Below are positions 1 through 7,892 of a stretch of 64,000 nucleotides of DNA, piece after piece (position 1 is the stretch's first letter; the number at the start of each line of letters is the position of its first letter). Below the pieces are notes generated by a model. The model had not been told where the DNA came from and ran no database searches. It saw only the letters and a list, made by a program, of their open reading frames with translations. The translations under genes were made by a program, and so were the position numbers. Source of the DNA: Verrucomicrobiota bacterium (GTDB taxonomy: Bacteria > Verrucomicrobiota > Verrucomicrobiia > Opitutales > Opitutaceae); contig JADKHC010000002.1 in assembly GCA_016721945.1 (NCBI GenBank), forward strand, positions 1 through 64,000, written 5' to 3'.

Positions 1-2428
1 CTTCATCCAGGTTCATGTAACTGCTGTCACGCGCCCGCGTGAGCAGATTCTCAATGTGTGCCCGCACCGTGCGATTGTGCGCCAGAAAATCGAAGGGCCA
101 GGTAACCGTGTCATTAACCAATGCTTCGCGGATAAAAATTTCCGTCGCTTGCACCGGATCGATTTTACCAAAACTCACCGCCCGCGTTTCGAGTTCTAGT
201 CCGTAGAGCCGCGTTTTCTGTTTCACCATCACGCGGCCGCCGTCGACATTCCAGAACGGTTCGCTGTGCGAAACCTTCACCAGATGCTCGGCCAGATCGA
301 GAGTCCAGAGCGGATCGAGGCGCGCGCACGTGCGGGCAAACAGCCGCGTCGTTTCCATGATTTCCGCCGCCATGATCCAGCGCGGACTCTTCGAATCTTT
401 TTTCTGCGCTGGTCGTTGCCCGGCGTCAGCAGACCACGGTTTTCGCTTTGGTTCATCTTTGGCGAACAAAACCGAACCAGGAAACAGCGTTACTCGACGG
501 TCATGCGTAGCTTTGTAACCGCCATTTTCGTCGTCACGCGTCGCGATGTTGCCCAACAAACCGGCGAGGATCGAGCGGTGAATCGCCCGATAGGCCGGTG
601 TACCGAACGCCTCTTTGTCGGGCGTGATTTGTTCGGGTTTTAATCCGTAGAACGCCGACGTCAGCCTGAAATCCTTCCGCTCCTCCAGCACGTCGAGCAG
701 TTGCGAGTGGATGTCACGCCATTCGCGCATGCGCGTGTAGCTGAGAAAATGGTCGCGGCAAAAACGCCGGAGCTTCGCCTGCGACATCGTTTCGAACTGG
801 TCGTGGTAGGCGTCCCAGATATTGAGCAGCGCGAGGAAATCCGAATCGGGATGCGCAAAACGCCGGTGTGCTGCGTCCGCTTTTTCCCGCGCGTCCAGCG
901 GACGCTCACGCGGGTCTTGAATCGATAAACCAGCCGCTATCACTAGGATTTCGCGCAGGCATTTCTCGCTGCGGGCCTGCAAAATCATACGCCCAACCGT
1001 GGGGTCGACCGGCAACCGCGCGAGTTCGCGACCGAGCGGTGTGAGAGCTGTAGCCAGAAGCCGGAAGCCAGAGACCAGAGCAGAACCTTCATCTGCTTTC
1101 TGGACGCTTTCATCTGGTTTCTGGCTTCTGGGATCTGACCTCTGGCTTTCGATCGCCCCCAATTCTTCCAGCAGCGCATAGCCGGAGCGGATCGCTTTCG
1201 TCGCCGGCATGTTGATGAAGGGGAACCGCTCGATGTCGCCAAGGCCAAAAGCCTTCATGCGCAAAATCACGTCAGCAAGATTCGCGCGCTGGATCTCGGG
1301 CTGGGCGAAGCGCGGGCGCTCGTTGAAGTCTTTTTCTGAATAAAGGCGGATGCACACGCCCTCGGAAACGCGGCCGCTGCGGCCTTTGCGCTGGTCGGCA
1401 CTCGACTGCGCAATCTCCTCGATCGGCAGGCGCCGCGTACGCGATTGCGACACGTAGCGGCTCACGCGCACGAGGCCAGTGTCGATGACGAAGCGGATGC
1501 CCGGAATCGTCAGCGAGGTCTCGGCGATGTTGGTGGCGACGACAATCTTCCGGCGCTGCGTTGAGGTAAACACACGCTGCTGTTCAGCGTTGGAGAGACG
1601 GCCAAAGAGCGGCACGAGCTCGCAGTTTCGCAGACGTCGCCCATCGAGCAGATCGCAGGTTTCGCGAATATCGCGCTCGGACGGCATGAAAACGAGGATG
1701 TCGCCGTTGTCGCTTTCGCGCACGATACGTTCCACTGCTTCGACTGCGCCATCGACATAGTGCAACGCCTCGGCTTTCGCGCTGACATCGTCGTCGGCCG
1801 CGGCGTCGCTGCCGAATTCGTCGAGCGGCGCGTAGATAACCTCGACGGGAAACATGCGCCCGGAAACCTGCACGATCGGCGCGTCATCGAAGGCTTTTGA
1901 AAACGCCTCGGTATCGATCGTGGCCGAAGTGATGATTATTTTTAGTTCTGGGCGTTTGTGTCGGAGCAGGCGCAGATGCCCGAGGAGAAAATCGATGTTG
2001 AGCGAACGCTCGTGCGCTTCGTCGATGATGATCGTGTCGTAGTCGCGCAGCATCGGATCGCCCTGCACCTCGGCGAGCAGCATGCCGTCGGTGAGGAACT
2101 TGATGACGGTCGCGTCCGAAGTCTGGTCGTTGAAACGAATCTTGCAGCCGACCTCGCGGCCCCACCCTACGCCCAGTTCCTCCGCCACGCGACGCGAGAT
2201 CGAGAGCGCCGCAACACGGCGTGGCTGCGTGCAGGCGATCTTGCCACGGACACCGCGACCGGCGGCCAGACACATTTTGGGAATCTGTGTGGTTTTGCCC
2301 GAACCCGTTTCGCCCGCCAAAATCACCACCGCATTGGCCTGGATGGCTGCAACGATTTCCTCCGCCCGTGAGCTGATGGGCAGCTCATGAGGAAAATCGA
2401 TGCGAAAAGGAAAGGCTGGAGGCGGCAC
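1..2428 (-). CDS. hrpA: ATP-dependent RNA helicase HrpA, DEAH box (3' end outside window)
   Basis: The first about 809 residues of an HrpA-type helicase are present; E. coli HrpA has about 1300, so the C-terminal part lies beyond the left edge. Seen from the N-terminus: Walker A GETGSGKTT, DEAH box in IIDEAHERS, motif III as TSAT, and the helicase C motif QRKGRSGR, followed by the winged-helix segment (LTPLGRELARLPVDP). An in-frame TAA at 2456-2458 limits the 5' end, and the GTG at 2428 gives a start MPPPAFPFRID just before the usual HELPIS entry, so I chose it. HrpA remodels RNA and rescues stalled ribosomes in E. coli (family knowledge). Odd points: a repeat element is read through in frame at residues 428-459, and a second polar insertion of about 20 residues follows LFPGSVLF near 390-480. 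The frame is open through both. Confidence 0.9.
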   Translation of the reverse strand, partial: MPPPAFPFRIDFPHELPISSRAEEIVAAIQANAVVILAGETGSGKTTQIPKMCLAAGRGVRGKIACTQPRRVAALSISRRVAEELGVGWGREVGCKIRFNDQTSDATVIKFLTDGMLLAEVQGDPMLRDYDTIIIDEAHERSLNIDFLLGHLRLLRHKRPELKIIITSATIDTEAFSKAFDDAPIVQVSGRMFPVEVIYAPLDEFGSDAAADDDVSAKAEALHYVDGAVEAVERIVRESDNGDILVFMPSERDIRETCDLLDGRRLRNCELVPLFGRLSNAEQQRVFTSTQRRKIVVATNIAETSLTIPGIRFVIDTGLVRVSRYVSQSRTRRLPIEEIAQSSADQRKGRSGRVSEGVCIRLYSEKDFNERPRFAQPEIQRANLADVILRMKAFGLGDIERFPFINMPATKAIRSGYALLEELGAIESQRSDPRSQKPDESVQKADEGSALVSGFRLLATALTPLGRELARLPVDPTVGRMILQARSEKCLREILVIAAGLSIQDPRERPLDAREKADAAHRRFAHPDSDFLALLNIWDAYHDQFETMSQAKLRRFCRDHFLSYTRMREWRDIHSQLLDVLEERKDFRLTSAFYGLKPEQITPDKEAFGTPAYRAIHRSILAGLLGNIATRDDENGGYKATHDRRVTLFPGSVLFAKDEPKRKPWSADAGQRPAQKKDSKSPRWIMAAEIMETTRLFARTCARLDPLWTLDLAEHLVKVSHSEPFWNVDGGRVMVKQKTRLYGLELETRAVSFGKIDPVQATEIFIREALVNDTVTWPFDFLAHNRTVRAHIENLLTRARDSSYMNLDE
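1052..1146 (-). repeat. Palindromic repeat read in frame inside hrpA
   Basis: This 95-bp stretch has inverted ends rich in CCAGAAGCC / GGCTTCTGG. Its first 27 nt (minus strand, 1146 to 1120) match the intergenic element at 55866-55892 at 26 of 27 positions, and the other end matches 55927-55944 closely. It lies between LLEELGAIE and LTPLGREL of HrpA, two segments that are adjacent in normal family members, and adds about 32 residues without breaking the frame. Confidence 0.75.
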
Positions 2429-2515
2429 GGTTTTGAAGGGCGAAGCGAAAAGGTTTTAATTTGTCATTCAAACCGGCTCCGCGGAAAGTGAAAACGCTCA
2501 AGCGCGCAAAACCCC

Positions 2516-3061
2516 ATGCCCAAACCGCCTCCATTGCCCGCCGCTGTGCTTGCCCGCGTCATGCGTATTTCGGTGATCGACGGGCGCGTACTGGTTATTC
2601 TCGCGGGAGGCTTTGGGCTAGCCTCTCTCTTCATGGCTGACTGGCTCGGTGCGCTGGTCGGTGGACTCGCCGCAGGCGCTGGAATGATCGAGCTCCACGG
2701 TCGTCGCCAACTGCGCGCGGGCGAAATCATCGGCGTAAACTGGCTCGTGCGCAGCCAGATCGTTTTGCTCACGGTCATCGTCGCCTACGTCGTGTATCGG
2801 TTTTTCACCTACGATCCGTTGCCTTCGCTTGAACAAATCGAGCAAGCGCTCGCCTCGGCCCAACGCGCCCAAGGCATGGACCCCACACCGCTAGCCGAGA
2901 TGATCGGCATGACCCATGAGCAACTGCTTACTTTAGCCAAAAAATCCGCCCACAGTGTCTACCTGACAGTCGGTGCGGCCACGGTGCTCTGCCAGGGCGG
3001 GCTGGCTTATTATTACCACCGCAAAGGCCCGATCATCGCACGGGCGCTGTGCAAAAGCTGA
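2516..3061 (+). CDS. Hypothetical membrane protein
   Basis: A 181-residue protein of no family I recognise. It shows two adjacent hydrophobic segments at about residues 20-60 (VLVILAGGFGLASLF, then a Gly/Ala-rich stretch), a third at about 78-97 (IVLLTVIVAYVVYRFF), a polar loop with EQIEQALASAQRAQGMD, and a fourth weak one near 145-162. It is probably an inner-membrane protein. It starts 88 bp from the divergent hrpA start, so the two promoters must share that gap. No cofactor or catalytic motif is visible. Confidence 0.7.
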   Translation: MPKPPPLPAAVLARVMRISVIDGRVLVILAGGFGLASLFMADWLGALVGGLAAGAGMIELHGRRQLRAGEIIGVNWLVRSQIVLLTVIVAYVVYRFFTYDPLPSLEQIEQALASAQRAQGMDPTPLAEMIGMTHEQLLTLAKKSAHSVYLTVGAATVLCQGGLAYYYHRKGPIIARALCKS

Positions 3062-3097
3062 CGGACTCCGGCCGCACGGCATTTTAGGGCACATGGA

Positions 3098-3133
3098 GAC
3101 GAAAAGCGTGGATAACTATGAACACTTTTCATC
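3098..3133. promoter_or_regulatory. Imperfect inverted repeat upstream of the LysR-type HTH gene
   Basis: The arms GACGAAAAGCGTG (3098-3110) and AACACTTTTCATC (3121-3133) pair at 10 of 13 positions around a 10-bp centre, about 54 bp before the start at 3187. Position and symmetry suit an operator, possibly for autoregulation. This is inference only. Confidence 0.3.
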
Positions 3134-3186
3134 AGCACCCCTATCTGGCTCGGCTCTTGCTATGAACAGGTCGCATCAAGCGACCC

Positions 3187-3462
3187 ATGAATCCCATTCT
3201 CGACAGCCGTAAATTGCTCGCGTTCACCACGCTGGCCCGGGTTGGCAGCTTTACGCTCGCCGCTCGCGAGCTGTTCATCACGCAATCAGCCGTTAGCCAC
3301 GCGATAAAATCGCTTGAGCAAGAGCTCGAATGCCGCCTCTTCGACCGCCTCGGCCGCAGTGTAAAGCTCACTGCCGCCGGCCACCAACTCCTCGACCACG
3401 CACAACGCATTCTAGCCGAGATGAAAACTGCCCGCGCCGATCTGGCCGTGATGGTTAAATAA
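3187..3462 (+). CDS. LysR-type HTH protein without effector domain
   Basis: A 91-residue protein consisting almost only of the LysR-family N-terminal winged HTH: residues 7-70 include FTTLARVGSFTLAAREL, the recognition helix region TQSAVSHAIKSLEQEL and the wing RLFDRLGRSVKLTAAG, followed by the start of the linker helix. Full LysR regulators have about 300 residues; the ligand-binding domain is absent, and the gene ends cleanly at TAA with no downstream remnant. It could act as a constitutive DNA-binding protein or dimerise with a full-length partner. The same architecture would also arise from truncation, but the HTH is well preserved. Confidence 0.75.
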   Translation: MNPILDSRKLLAFTTLARVGSFTLAARELFITQSAVSHAIKSLEQELECRLFDRLGRSVKLTAAGHQLLDHAQRILAEMKTARADLAVMVK

Positions 3463-3466
3463 AAAA

Positions 3467-3496
3467 AACTCGCCCGCACCGAAGCGTGAGCGAGTT
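3467..3496 (-). terminator. Rho-independent terminator of the DUF4197 gene
   Basis: On the minus strand, AACTCGCTCACGC, a TTCG tetraloop and GTGCGGGCGAGTT form a 13-pair stem with one mismatch and two G-T pairs, followed directly by eight T. The T run is present only on the minus side, so it serves the gene ending at 3527 rather than the HTH gene. Confidence 0.85.
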
Positions 3497-3526
3497 GGTA
3501 AATTGGAAAACGCTTTCTCGGCTCAG

Positions 3527-4210
3527 TTATTTCTTAACGGCCGAAAAGATTTTCTTCACGAGTGCGTCTTTGGAAAGCTTGGGATTCGTGCGCAACGCAC
3601 CTTCACCCTTGCCCATCTGCGAATAAACGAAATCCACCGTTTGCTCAGTGAGGCTCTCCTCAAGATTCGCGGGCGGGGTTTTGCCAAACATCGTCGAAGC
3701 CATCGGACCGGCCTTGGCCACCATCGCTTGATAAGCTGCGACGATTCCGGCTTCCTGACTCTTGGCGGCAATCAACGGCTGAACCTTGCCAATGATCGGG
3801 GAACGCGTGTGTTCCTTCGTGTAGTTGGTTAGACCATCCGGCCCTGTCTTGAGCACAGCCAGCGCATCGTCGAATTTCATGCCGCTGGTCGAGCCGGTGA
3901 ATGCGTCCTTGGTCAACGGCAACGTCTGCGCGACGACGGTTTTCAACTTGGCCTTAAAGTCATCCATCAACTGGCCCTGGCCCGCCGTGCGCAGCGCAGC
4001 CTCAAGCTTGTTGAGCTTGTCCGGCAGCGTGATCGTCAGAGTGTCAGCGGTCTTCGCATCGGAGACCGATTTGACGGCCTGGCTGACCAGCGAGGTCAAG
4101 GCGGTCTGCAAACCCTTCGAGGCTTCATCAGCCGTGGGCAACGCAGCGTCAGCCGCAACCGCCCGCGTGATACAAAAACAAAACGCAAGTAATGACAGGT
4201 ATGATTTCAT
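3527..4210 (-). CDS. Exported DUF4197 family protein
   Basis: A 227-residue protein with a signal peptide (MKSYLSLLAFCFCITRAVA, cleavage after AVA). The mature part follows the DUF4197 pattern: GLQTALTSLVSQAVKSVS, then ITLPDKLNKLEAALRTAGQG, TSGMKFDDALAVLKTGPDG, LTEQTVDFVYSQMGKGE and the terminal SKDALVKKIFSAVKK. The function of DUF4197 is not known; members are periplasmic and helical. I prefer the ATG at 4210 over the upstream 4258 because it places the signal peptide at the N-terminus. It stands alone, with a strong terminator behind it. Confidence 0.85.
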   Translation of the reverse strand: MKSYLSLLAFCFCITRAVAADAALPTADEASKGLQTALTSLVSQAVKSVSDAKTADTLTITLPDKLNKLEAALRTAGQGQLMDDFKAKLKTVVAQTLPLTKDAFTGSTSGMKFDDALAVLKTGPDGLTNYTKEHTRSPIIGKVQPLIAAKSQEAGIVAAYQAMVAKAGPMASTMFGKTPPANLEESLTEQTVDFVYSQMGKGEGALRTNPKLSKDALVKKIFSAVKK

Positions 4211-4281
4211 GGGAAAGAAACTTAAGAGATTGGCACACAAACGGATCATGGCAACCACACACGTTTATTAGCCCCTTCGCC

Positions 4282-5148
4282 TCACTCCGGCACGAGCCAG
4301 CGCAACCGCCCGCCTCCGCCCGGCGCCTGCGCCAGTAACTCCGCGAGCAACGGCATCAACGGCGCGATCACGCGATCAATTTGCCACGGCGGATTCAACA
4401 CCGCGAGCCCGCAGCCCTTCATTTTCATCGGTGCGCTGTCGCCCGCAATCATCACCTCCGCGATAAACATTGGCGGTAATTTGAGTGCGCCCAGTTCGTC
4501 TAAAAACGCATCCACTCGCGCCCGTTCGGTCAGCGGATACCAGACAGCAAACGTGCCGCCCGGCAGACGCCGCAGCCCATCGCGCAAACCACCGACGATC
4601 TGGGCAAATTCGTTTTGCTCCTCGAACGGCGGATCGATCAGCACCAGCGCCCGCTTCTCCAACGGCGGCAACATCGCCCGCAACGCCGTGTATCCATCGA
4701 TCTGATGCACCGACGCGCGATCCACAAACGTGAGTTCGTCCCGTAGCATCGCAAACTCGTCCGGATGCTTTTCGCAGAACGCCAGCCGTTCCTGCGGCCG
4801 CGCTATCGCCTGCACGAGACGAGGCGAACCCGGATAAAAATGCGGCATCTCGGCCGAGTTTCCCGCCTGCCGATCAAACTCACGCACCAGGGCCACGTAC
4901 TCCGACAACGCCTCAGGCAAATCCGTGCGGTTCCATAACCGACCGATACCGTCCGGATGCTCCGGTTTGCGTTCGAGCGAGTCGCCCCGCTCCGCCACAC
5001 TCAAATCGTAGCGCCCACGCCCCGCGTGCGTATCGAGAAAAAGAAAACCTTTCTCCTTCCGCTGCAACCCGCGCACAAGCTGAACAAGCAGCGCATGCTT
5101 GCACACGTCGGCAAAATTACCTGCGTGGAAATGGTGGCGATAGTTCAT
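4282..5148 (-). CDS. rlmJ: 23S rRNA (adenine-2030-N6)-methyltransferase RlmJ
   Basis: 288 residues, matching the family length (E. coli RlmJ has 280). The N-terminal signature MNYRHHFHAGNFADVCKH is typical, FLDTHAGRGRYDL is the SAM-binding motif region, and LIDPPFEEQ is motif IV (the DPP[FY] catalytic loop). The enzyme methylates N6 of A2030 in 23S rRNA. It is a single gene, with the next upstream space filled by a repeat element. Start ATG at 5148 is fixed by the conserved N-terminus. Confidence 0.95.
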   Translation of the reverse strand: MNYRHHFHAGNFADVCKHALLVQLVRGLQRKEKGFLFLDTHAGRGRYDLSVAERGDSLERKPEHPDGIGRLWNRTDLPEALSEYVALVREFDRQAGNSAEMPHFYPGSPRLVQAIARPQERLAFCEKHPDEFAMLRDELTFVDRASVHQIDGYTALRAMLPPLEKRALVLIDPPFEEQNEFAQIVGGLRDGLRRLPGGTFAVWYPLTERARVDAFLDELGALKLPPMFIAEVMIAGDSAPMKMKGCGLAVLNPPWQIDRVIAPLMPLLAELLAQAPGGGGRLRWLVPE

Positions 5149-5182
5149 TTAAAAATTGGCGAATAATGCGGCTAAAACATTC

Positions 5183-5443
5183 TGTCATTCTGAACGAAGT
5201 GAAGAATCCAGTGAGATAATACCAAACGCCCGAAGCTTTTATACTGAAAGCGATACTTGGTGGTTTGAATCTCTCTGAATTTTACAAAAGAAAACGAAGC
5301 TAACGAAGAGATTAAAGAGGTACCTGCAGGCCTTCGTTCCCTTTGTTATCTTCTGTTCAAAGTATAGGAGTTCACGGCTGTTGGTATAACGTTACGGATT
5401 CCGGCGCTATCCAACTGGATTCTTCGCTGCGCTCAGAATGACA
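5183..5443. repeat. Intergenic inverted-repeat element with a second element nested inside
   Basis: The 5149-5474 gap holds no gene. Outer arms 5183-5210 and 5416-5443 are inverted copies of a 28-bp sequence (TGTCATTCTGAACGAAGTG...). The same arms occur at 18668-18695 and 18730-18757, only 90 bp end to end. Inside, about 5283-5361 carries AACGAAG and CTTCGTT arms like those of the elements at 7806-7862 and 18784-18850, suggesting one element inserted into another. Confidence 0.75.
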
Positions 5444-5474
5444 ATATTATTATCAATTCGCTTAAGCGCTGCGC

Positions 5475-5975
5475 TCAGGCGACCGGGACTTTGACCACGA
5501 TCTTGCGGACCAGCGCTGCGGCTTTGATCGCCACGGTCGGCATGTGGCCGTCGACCGGAAAAAGCACCGCTGCGTCGCCCGCGCCCAGCCGCAACACCGT
5601 GGCACTGCCCCCATCAGCCATGTGATAAATGAGCACATCCTTCGCCGGCGTTTTGTCTTCCTTCAACGTCAGCTTCGCGATGTCAGCGACTTCGATAAAC
5701 TCCTCTCCCTCGACGATCACCTGCACGTCGATGTACTGCTTGTGCGATTCGAAAAACGCATCGGGCCGCTGCTTCGTCAGATAAGTTTGCTCCAACGCAA
5801 AAGCGCCGCCACCGAGCTCGGTTCGTTCCTGCTGACCGACCTCGATTGCGCGAACCCGCTTGAAAGCCTCAGTGCCAGCGCGAAAACACTCGTCGAGATA
5901 GGCGAAAGTCGCCTGAAAACGATCAGCCTGGGCGAGTTGCGCACGCACGGTTGTGATAGAGCCAAAGAGAGCCAT
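5475..5975 (-). CDS. YhcH/YjgK/YiaL family cupin-like protein
   Basis: 166 residues from the ATG at 5975; a longer frame from 6119 adds 48 residues unlike the family. Family hallmarks: SHKQYIDVQVIVEGEE (metal-binding His and the conserved Glu-rich strand), LEQTYLTK, and the C-terminal LFPVDGHMPTVA with a further His, then VRKIVVKVPV. Members are linked to sugar metabolism (sialic acid anomerase-like NanQ/YhcH, EbgC), binding a divalent metal in a beta-barrel. The exact substrate cannot be told from sequence. Confidence 0.85.
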   Translation of the reverse strand: MALFGSITTVRAQLAQADRFQATFAYLDECFRAGTEAFKRVRAIEVGQQERTELGGGAFALEQTYLTKQRPDAFFESHKQYIDVQVIVEGEEFIEVADIAKLTLKEDKTPAKDVLIYHMADGGSATVLRLGAGDAAVLFPVDGHMPTVAIKAAALVRKIVVKVPVA

Positions 5976-6153
5976 GCGCCGAGATTCAAGACGGTCGCCC
6001 ACGCTGGCAAGAATCGAAACACCCCGGCGCGACAGGAAAAGATTGCGACACGCCCGCGCGCACGTTCCCTTATGACCTGAATCAGCCTTCACACTGCGCA
6101 TGTACGCTAAACAGCACAAAAGATCGAAAGTGGGGCCATGTCGCCCATTTCAG

Positions 6154-6187
6154 CATTCGCGTCTATTAGCGTTCATTCGCGGTTAAA
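6154..6187 (+). repeat. TTAGCG-type leader repeat
   Basis: Copy of a dispersed sequence with repeated TTAGCG and CGGTTAAA, ending 8 bp before the ATG at 6195. Related copies lie at 13968-14001, 54346-54379, and as an inverted pair at 34851-34989. Confidence 0.6.
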
Positions 6188-6194
6188 AAACACT

Positions 6195-6440
6195 ATGAGT
6201 ATCGAATTCGGTTGGTGGGTCACGCGCCCGGAAACCGGCAAGTTCCAGATCAACGTCAACGTCCACGGGGGCAACATCACCTGGCTCCGCAAGCAAGGTC
6301 ACCACAACTCGTGGGAAGAATACGGCCCACCCACGGAAGAAGACTGGGACAAACTCATCTACGAAGCCGAACGCCGCGTTCCCCGCCGTCTGATCTCCAC
6401 GAAACAATTCGATGAAATCAAACGCCTGCGCGAGCGCTAG
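6195..6440 (+). CDS. Small hypothetical protein
   Basis: An 81-residue protein starting MSIEFGWWVTRPETGKFQ, rich in Trp (five) and charged residues, with a C-terminal helical KQFDEIKRLRER. No signal peptide or membrane segment. I do not recognise the family. The start at 6195 is preferred over 6138 because the extra segment is encoded by the repeat just upstream. Codon use is normal for the window, which supports a real gene. Confidence 0.6.
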   Translation: MSIEFGWWVTRPETGKFQINVNVHGGNITWLRKQGHHNSWEEYGPPTEEDWDKLIYEAERRVPRRLISTKQFDEIKRLRER

Positions 6441-6481
6441 CCGAACCAGTGGCTAGGAAGAACGAGAGCCACGGCCTGCGC

Positions 6482-7012
6482 TCACATCGCCAGCAGCTTC
6501 GTCCACAGATAACGAAACGACCGCGCGTACACCTCGGGTTTTTCTGCGATGGCTTGTGTGACAGCCGCCGGAGCGAACCACTCGCCGCGCTCGATCTCAG
6601 CGGGACTAAGCACAAACGGTCCCTCCGAACTTAACCGGTAAACCCAGACAAATTCGTTGCTCGTATCCGGACACGCTTCGCTGTGCAGCACGGGCGTCAG
6701 CAAATGTGGCCCGGCGATTTTCAAGCCGATCTCTTCAATGAGCTCGCGCATCGCAGCGGGCAAATAATCTTCGCCTGCATCGAGGTGACCCGAGCAGGAC
6801 GAATCCCAACAGCCCGGCGCGGTGTCTTTGGCCATCGAGCGCTTTTGCAGAAAGACCTGGCCGCGTACGTTGAACACCAGCACATGCACCGCACGATGAC
6901 GCAGTCCGCGACTATGGACTTCACGGCGCGTCGACTGGCCGATGACCTCGTCGCGTTCGTTGACCACGTCGAAAATTTCGTCGTCTCGTTGGGCTTGATG
7001 CTGGGTTGTCAT
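6482..7012 (-). CDS. Nudix hydrolase (YfcD/Idi-like)
   Basis: 176 residues from the ATG at 7012. The full Nudix box is present (GHLDAGEDYLPAAM then RELIEEIGL), matching GX5EX7REUXEEXGU. The N-terminal part EIFDVVNERDEVIGQSTRREVHSRGLRHRAVHV and QKRSMAKDTAPGCWDSSCSGH place it with the YfcD/isopentenyl-diphosphate-isomerase-like branch. Without the Idi-specific context, a pyrophosphohydrolase acting on an unknown nucleotide or sugar substrate is the better call. The upstream gap carries a pair of palindromic repeats. Confidence 0.88.
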   Translation of the reverse strand: MTTQHQAQRDDEIFDVVNERDEVIGQSTRREVHSRGLRHRAVHVLVFNVRGQVFLQKRSMAKDTAPGCWDSSCSGHLDAGEDYLPAAMRELIEEIGLKIAGPHLLTPVLHSEACPDTSNEFVWVYRLSSEGPFVLSPAEIERGEWFAPAAVTQAIAEKPEVYARSFRYLWTKLLAM

Positions 7013-7045
7013 GAGTAAAGAGGAGTCGGGAAATCTTGGTTTGAA

Positions 7046-7118
7046 GGCAGGGCGCGGATTCCGCTCCGCGCCGTTGGACACAAAATCGGAGCGGCGGCTT
7101 CGGGACAAGCCGCACTAC
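7046..7118. repeat. Paired REP-like hairpins
   Basis: Two hairpins lie side by side: GGCGCGGA (7051-7058) with TCCGCGCC (7065-7072), and GCGGCTT (7094-7100) with AAGCCGC (7107-7113), bounded by GGCAGGG and ACTACC. The first hairpin is nearly identical to 18483-18504. The layout resembles a REPIN, two REP units in opposite orientation. Confidence 0.7.
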
Positions 7119-7246
7119 CACGGAGCAGACCATTCCCTGAAGTTTTAAACCGTTTCAAGGCAAGTCGGTTTACTATGCATATTTTTCTAAGCTTGTCGCT
7201 GGAAGCTTAACGTGTCCTTTCGTGAGCCCCAACCGCTCATTGCTCC

Positions 7247-7708
7247 ATGGCCAAAATCGACGTAAACAAAGTAGCCGAGATCCTTAAGAAAAACCAGGTC
7301 GACCCCAAAGTCCTCCGCCAGATCGTCGAGGAGATGAATATCCTGACGCAAGCCGAGGGCGACGACGAGAAACCGCCAGCGGTGAAAAAGCAGTGGGCCA
7401 TCCTCATCTCCGATCCCGAGGAGCGCCTACCCAAGATGGATTTTGTCGGCTGGGTGCTCCAGATTCCCGAGGACGACAGCGTCGCCACCACGCAGGACCG
7501 AATTTTCCGCGCGACCTACGATTTCAACACCACGAAAAAAGGCCGCCTGCTTCCACCGAAAACCGTGGGCGAAGCCCTCGAAAACGTCCCGGCTAAACAT
7601 TTCAAAGAAGTCGGCCTCTGGGTAAAATCCAAGATCCCCGTCCTCATGTTGAAGACCGACAATGAAATTCCGATGGACGGAAAACCGTCGCGCAAAGATC
7701 GGGAATAA
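7247..7708 (+). CDS. Conserved-looking hypothetical protein
   Basis: 153 residues, soluble and highly charged. The N-terminal 40 residues form a predicted helix (VNKVAEILKKNQVDPKVLRQIVEEMN). The middle, WAILISDPEERLPKMDFVGWVLQIPEDDSVATTQDRIFRATYDFN, alternates hydrophobic residues as in a beta sheet, and KKGRLLPPKTVGEALENVPAKHFKE follows. No family recognised. It sits alone between two repeat clusters, and no signal peptide or DNA-binding motif is seen. Confidence 0.65.
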   Translation: MAKIDVNKVAEILKKNQVDPKVLRQIVEEMNILTQAEGDDEKPPAVKKQWAILISDPEERLPKMDFVGWVLQIPEDDSVATTQDRIFRATYDFNTTKKGRLLPPKTVGEALENVPAKHFKEVGLWVKSKIPVLMLKTDNEIPMDGKPSRKDRE

Positions 7709-7753
7709 CAGCTCTCCGCTCTGCCCGAGCCGTAGCGATGCTGCAGAGGGCGG

Positions 7754-7775
7754 AGCCCGTTGTCCCTAACGGGCT
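7754..7775. repeat. REP-like hairpin
   Basis: AGCCCGTT (7754-7761) and AACGGGCT (7768-7775) form a perfect 8-bp stem around GTCCCT. The loop and lower stem match hairpins at 18871-18888 and inside odhB at 23145-23166. Confidence 0.65.
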
Positions 7776-7805
7776 GGTTCGGCAGCCTTCTCTGAATTCC
7801 ACGGG

Positions 7806-7862
7806 AAAAAACAAAGAGGTTTAGAAAACACCGGTTGGCCTTCGTTCTCTTCTGTTCAAAGG
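7806..7862. repeat. Family B inverted-repeat element
   Basis: Begins with AACAAAGAGG and ends with CCTTCGTTCTCTTCTGTTCA; the right end recurs at 18830-18850 and, altered, near 5332-5361. Intergenic, before the stop of the DUF192 gene. Confidence 0.5.
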
Positions 7863-7892
7863 GTTGAATCTGCGGCTTGTGCTGTGCTCGAC

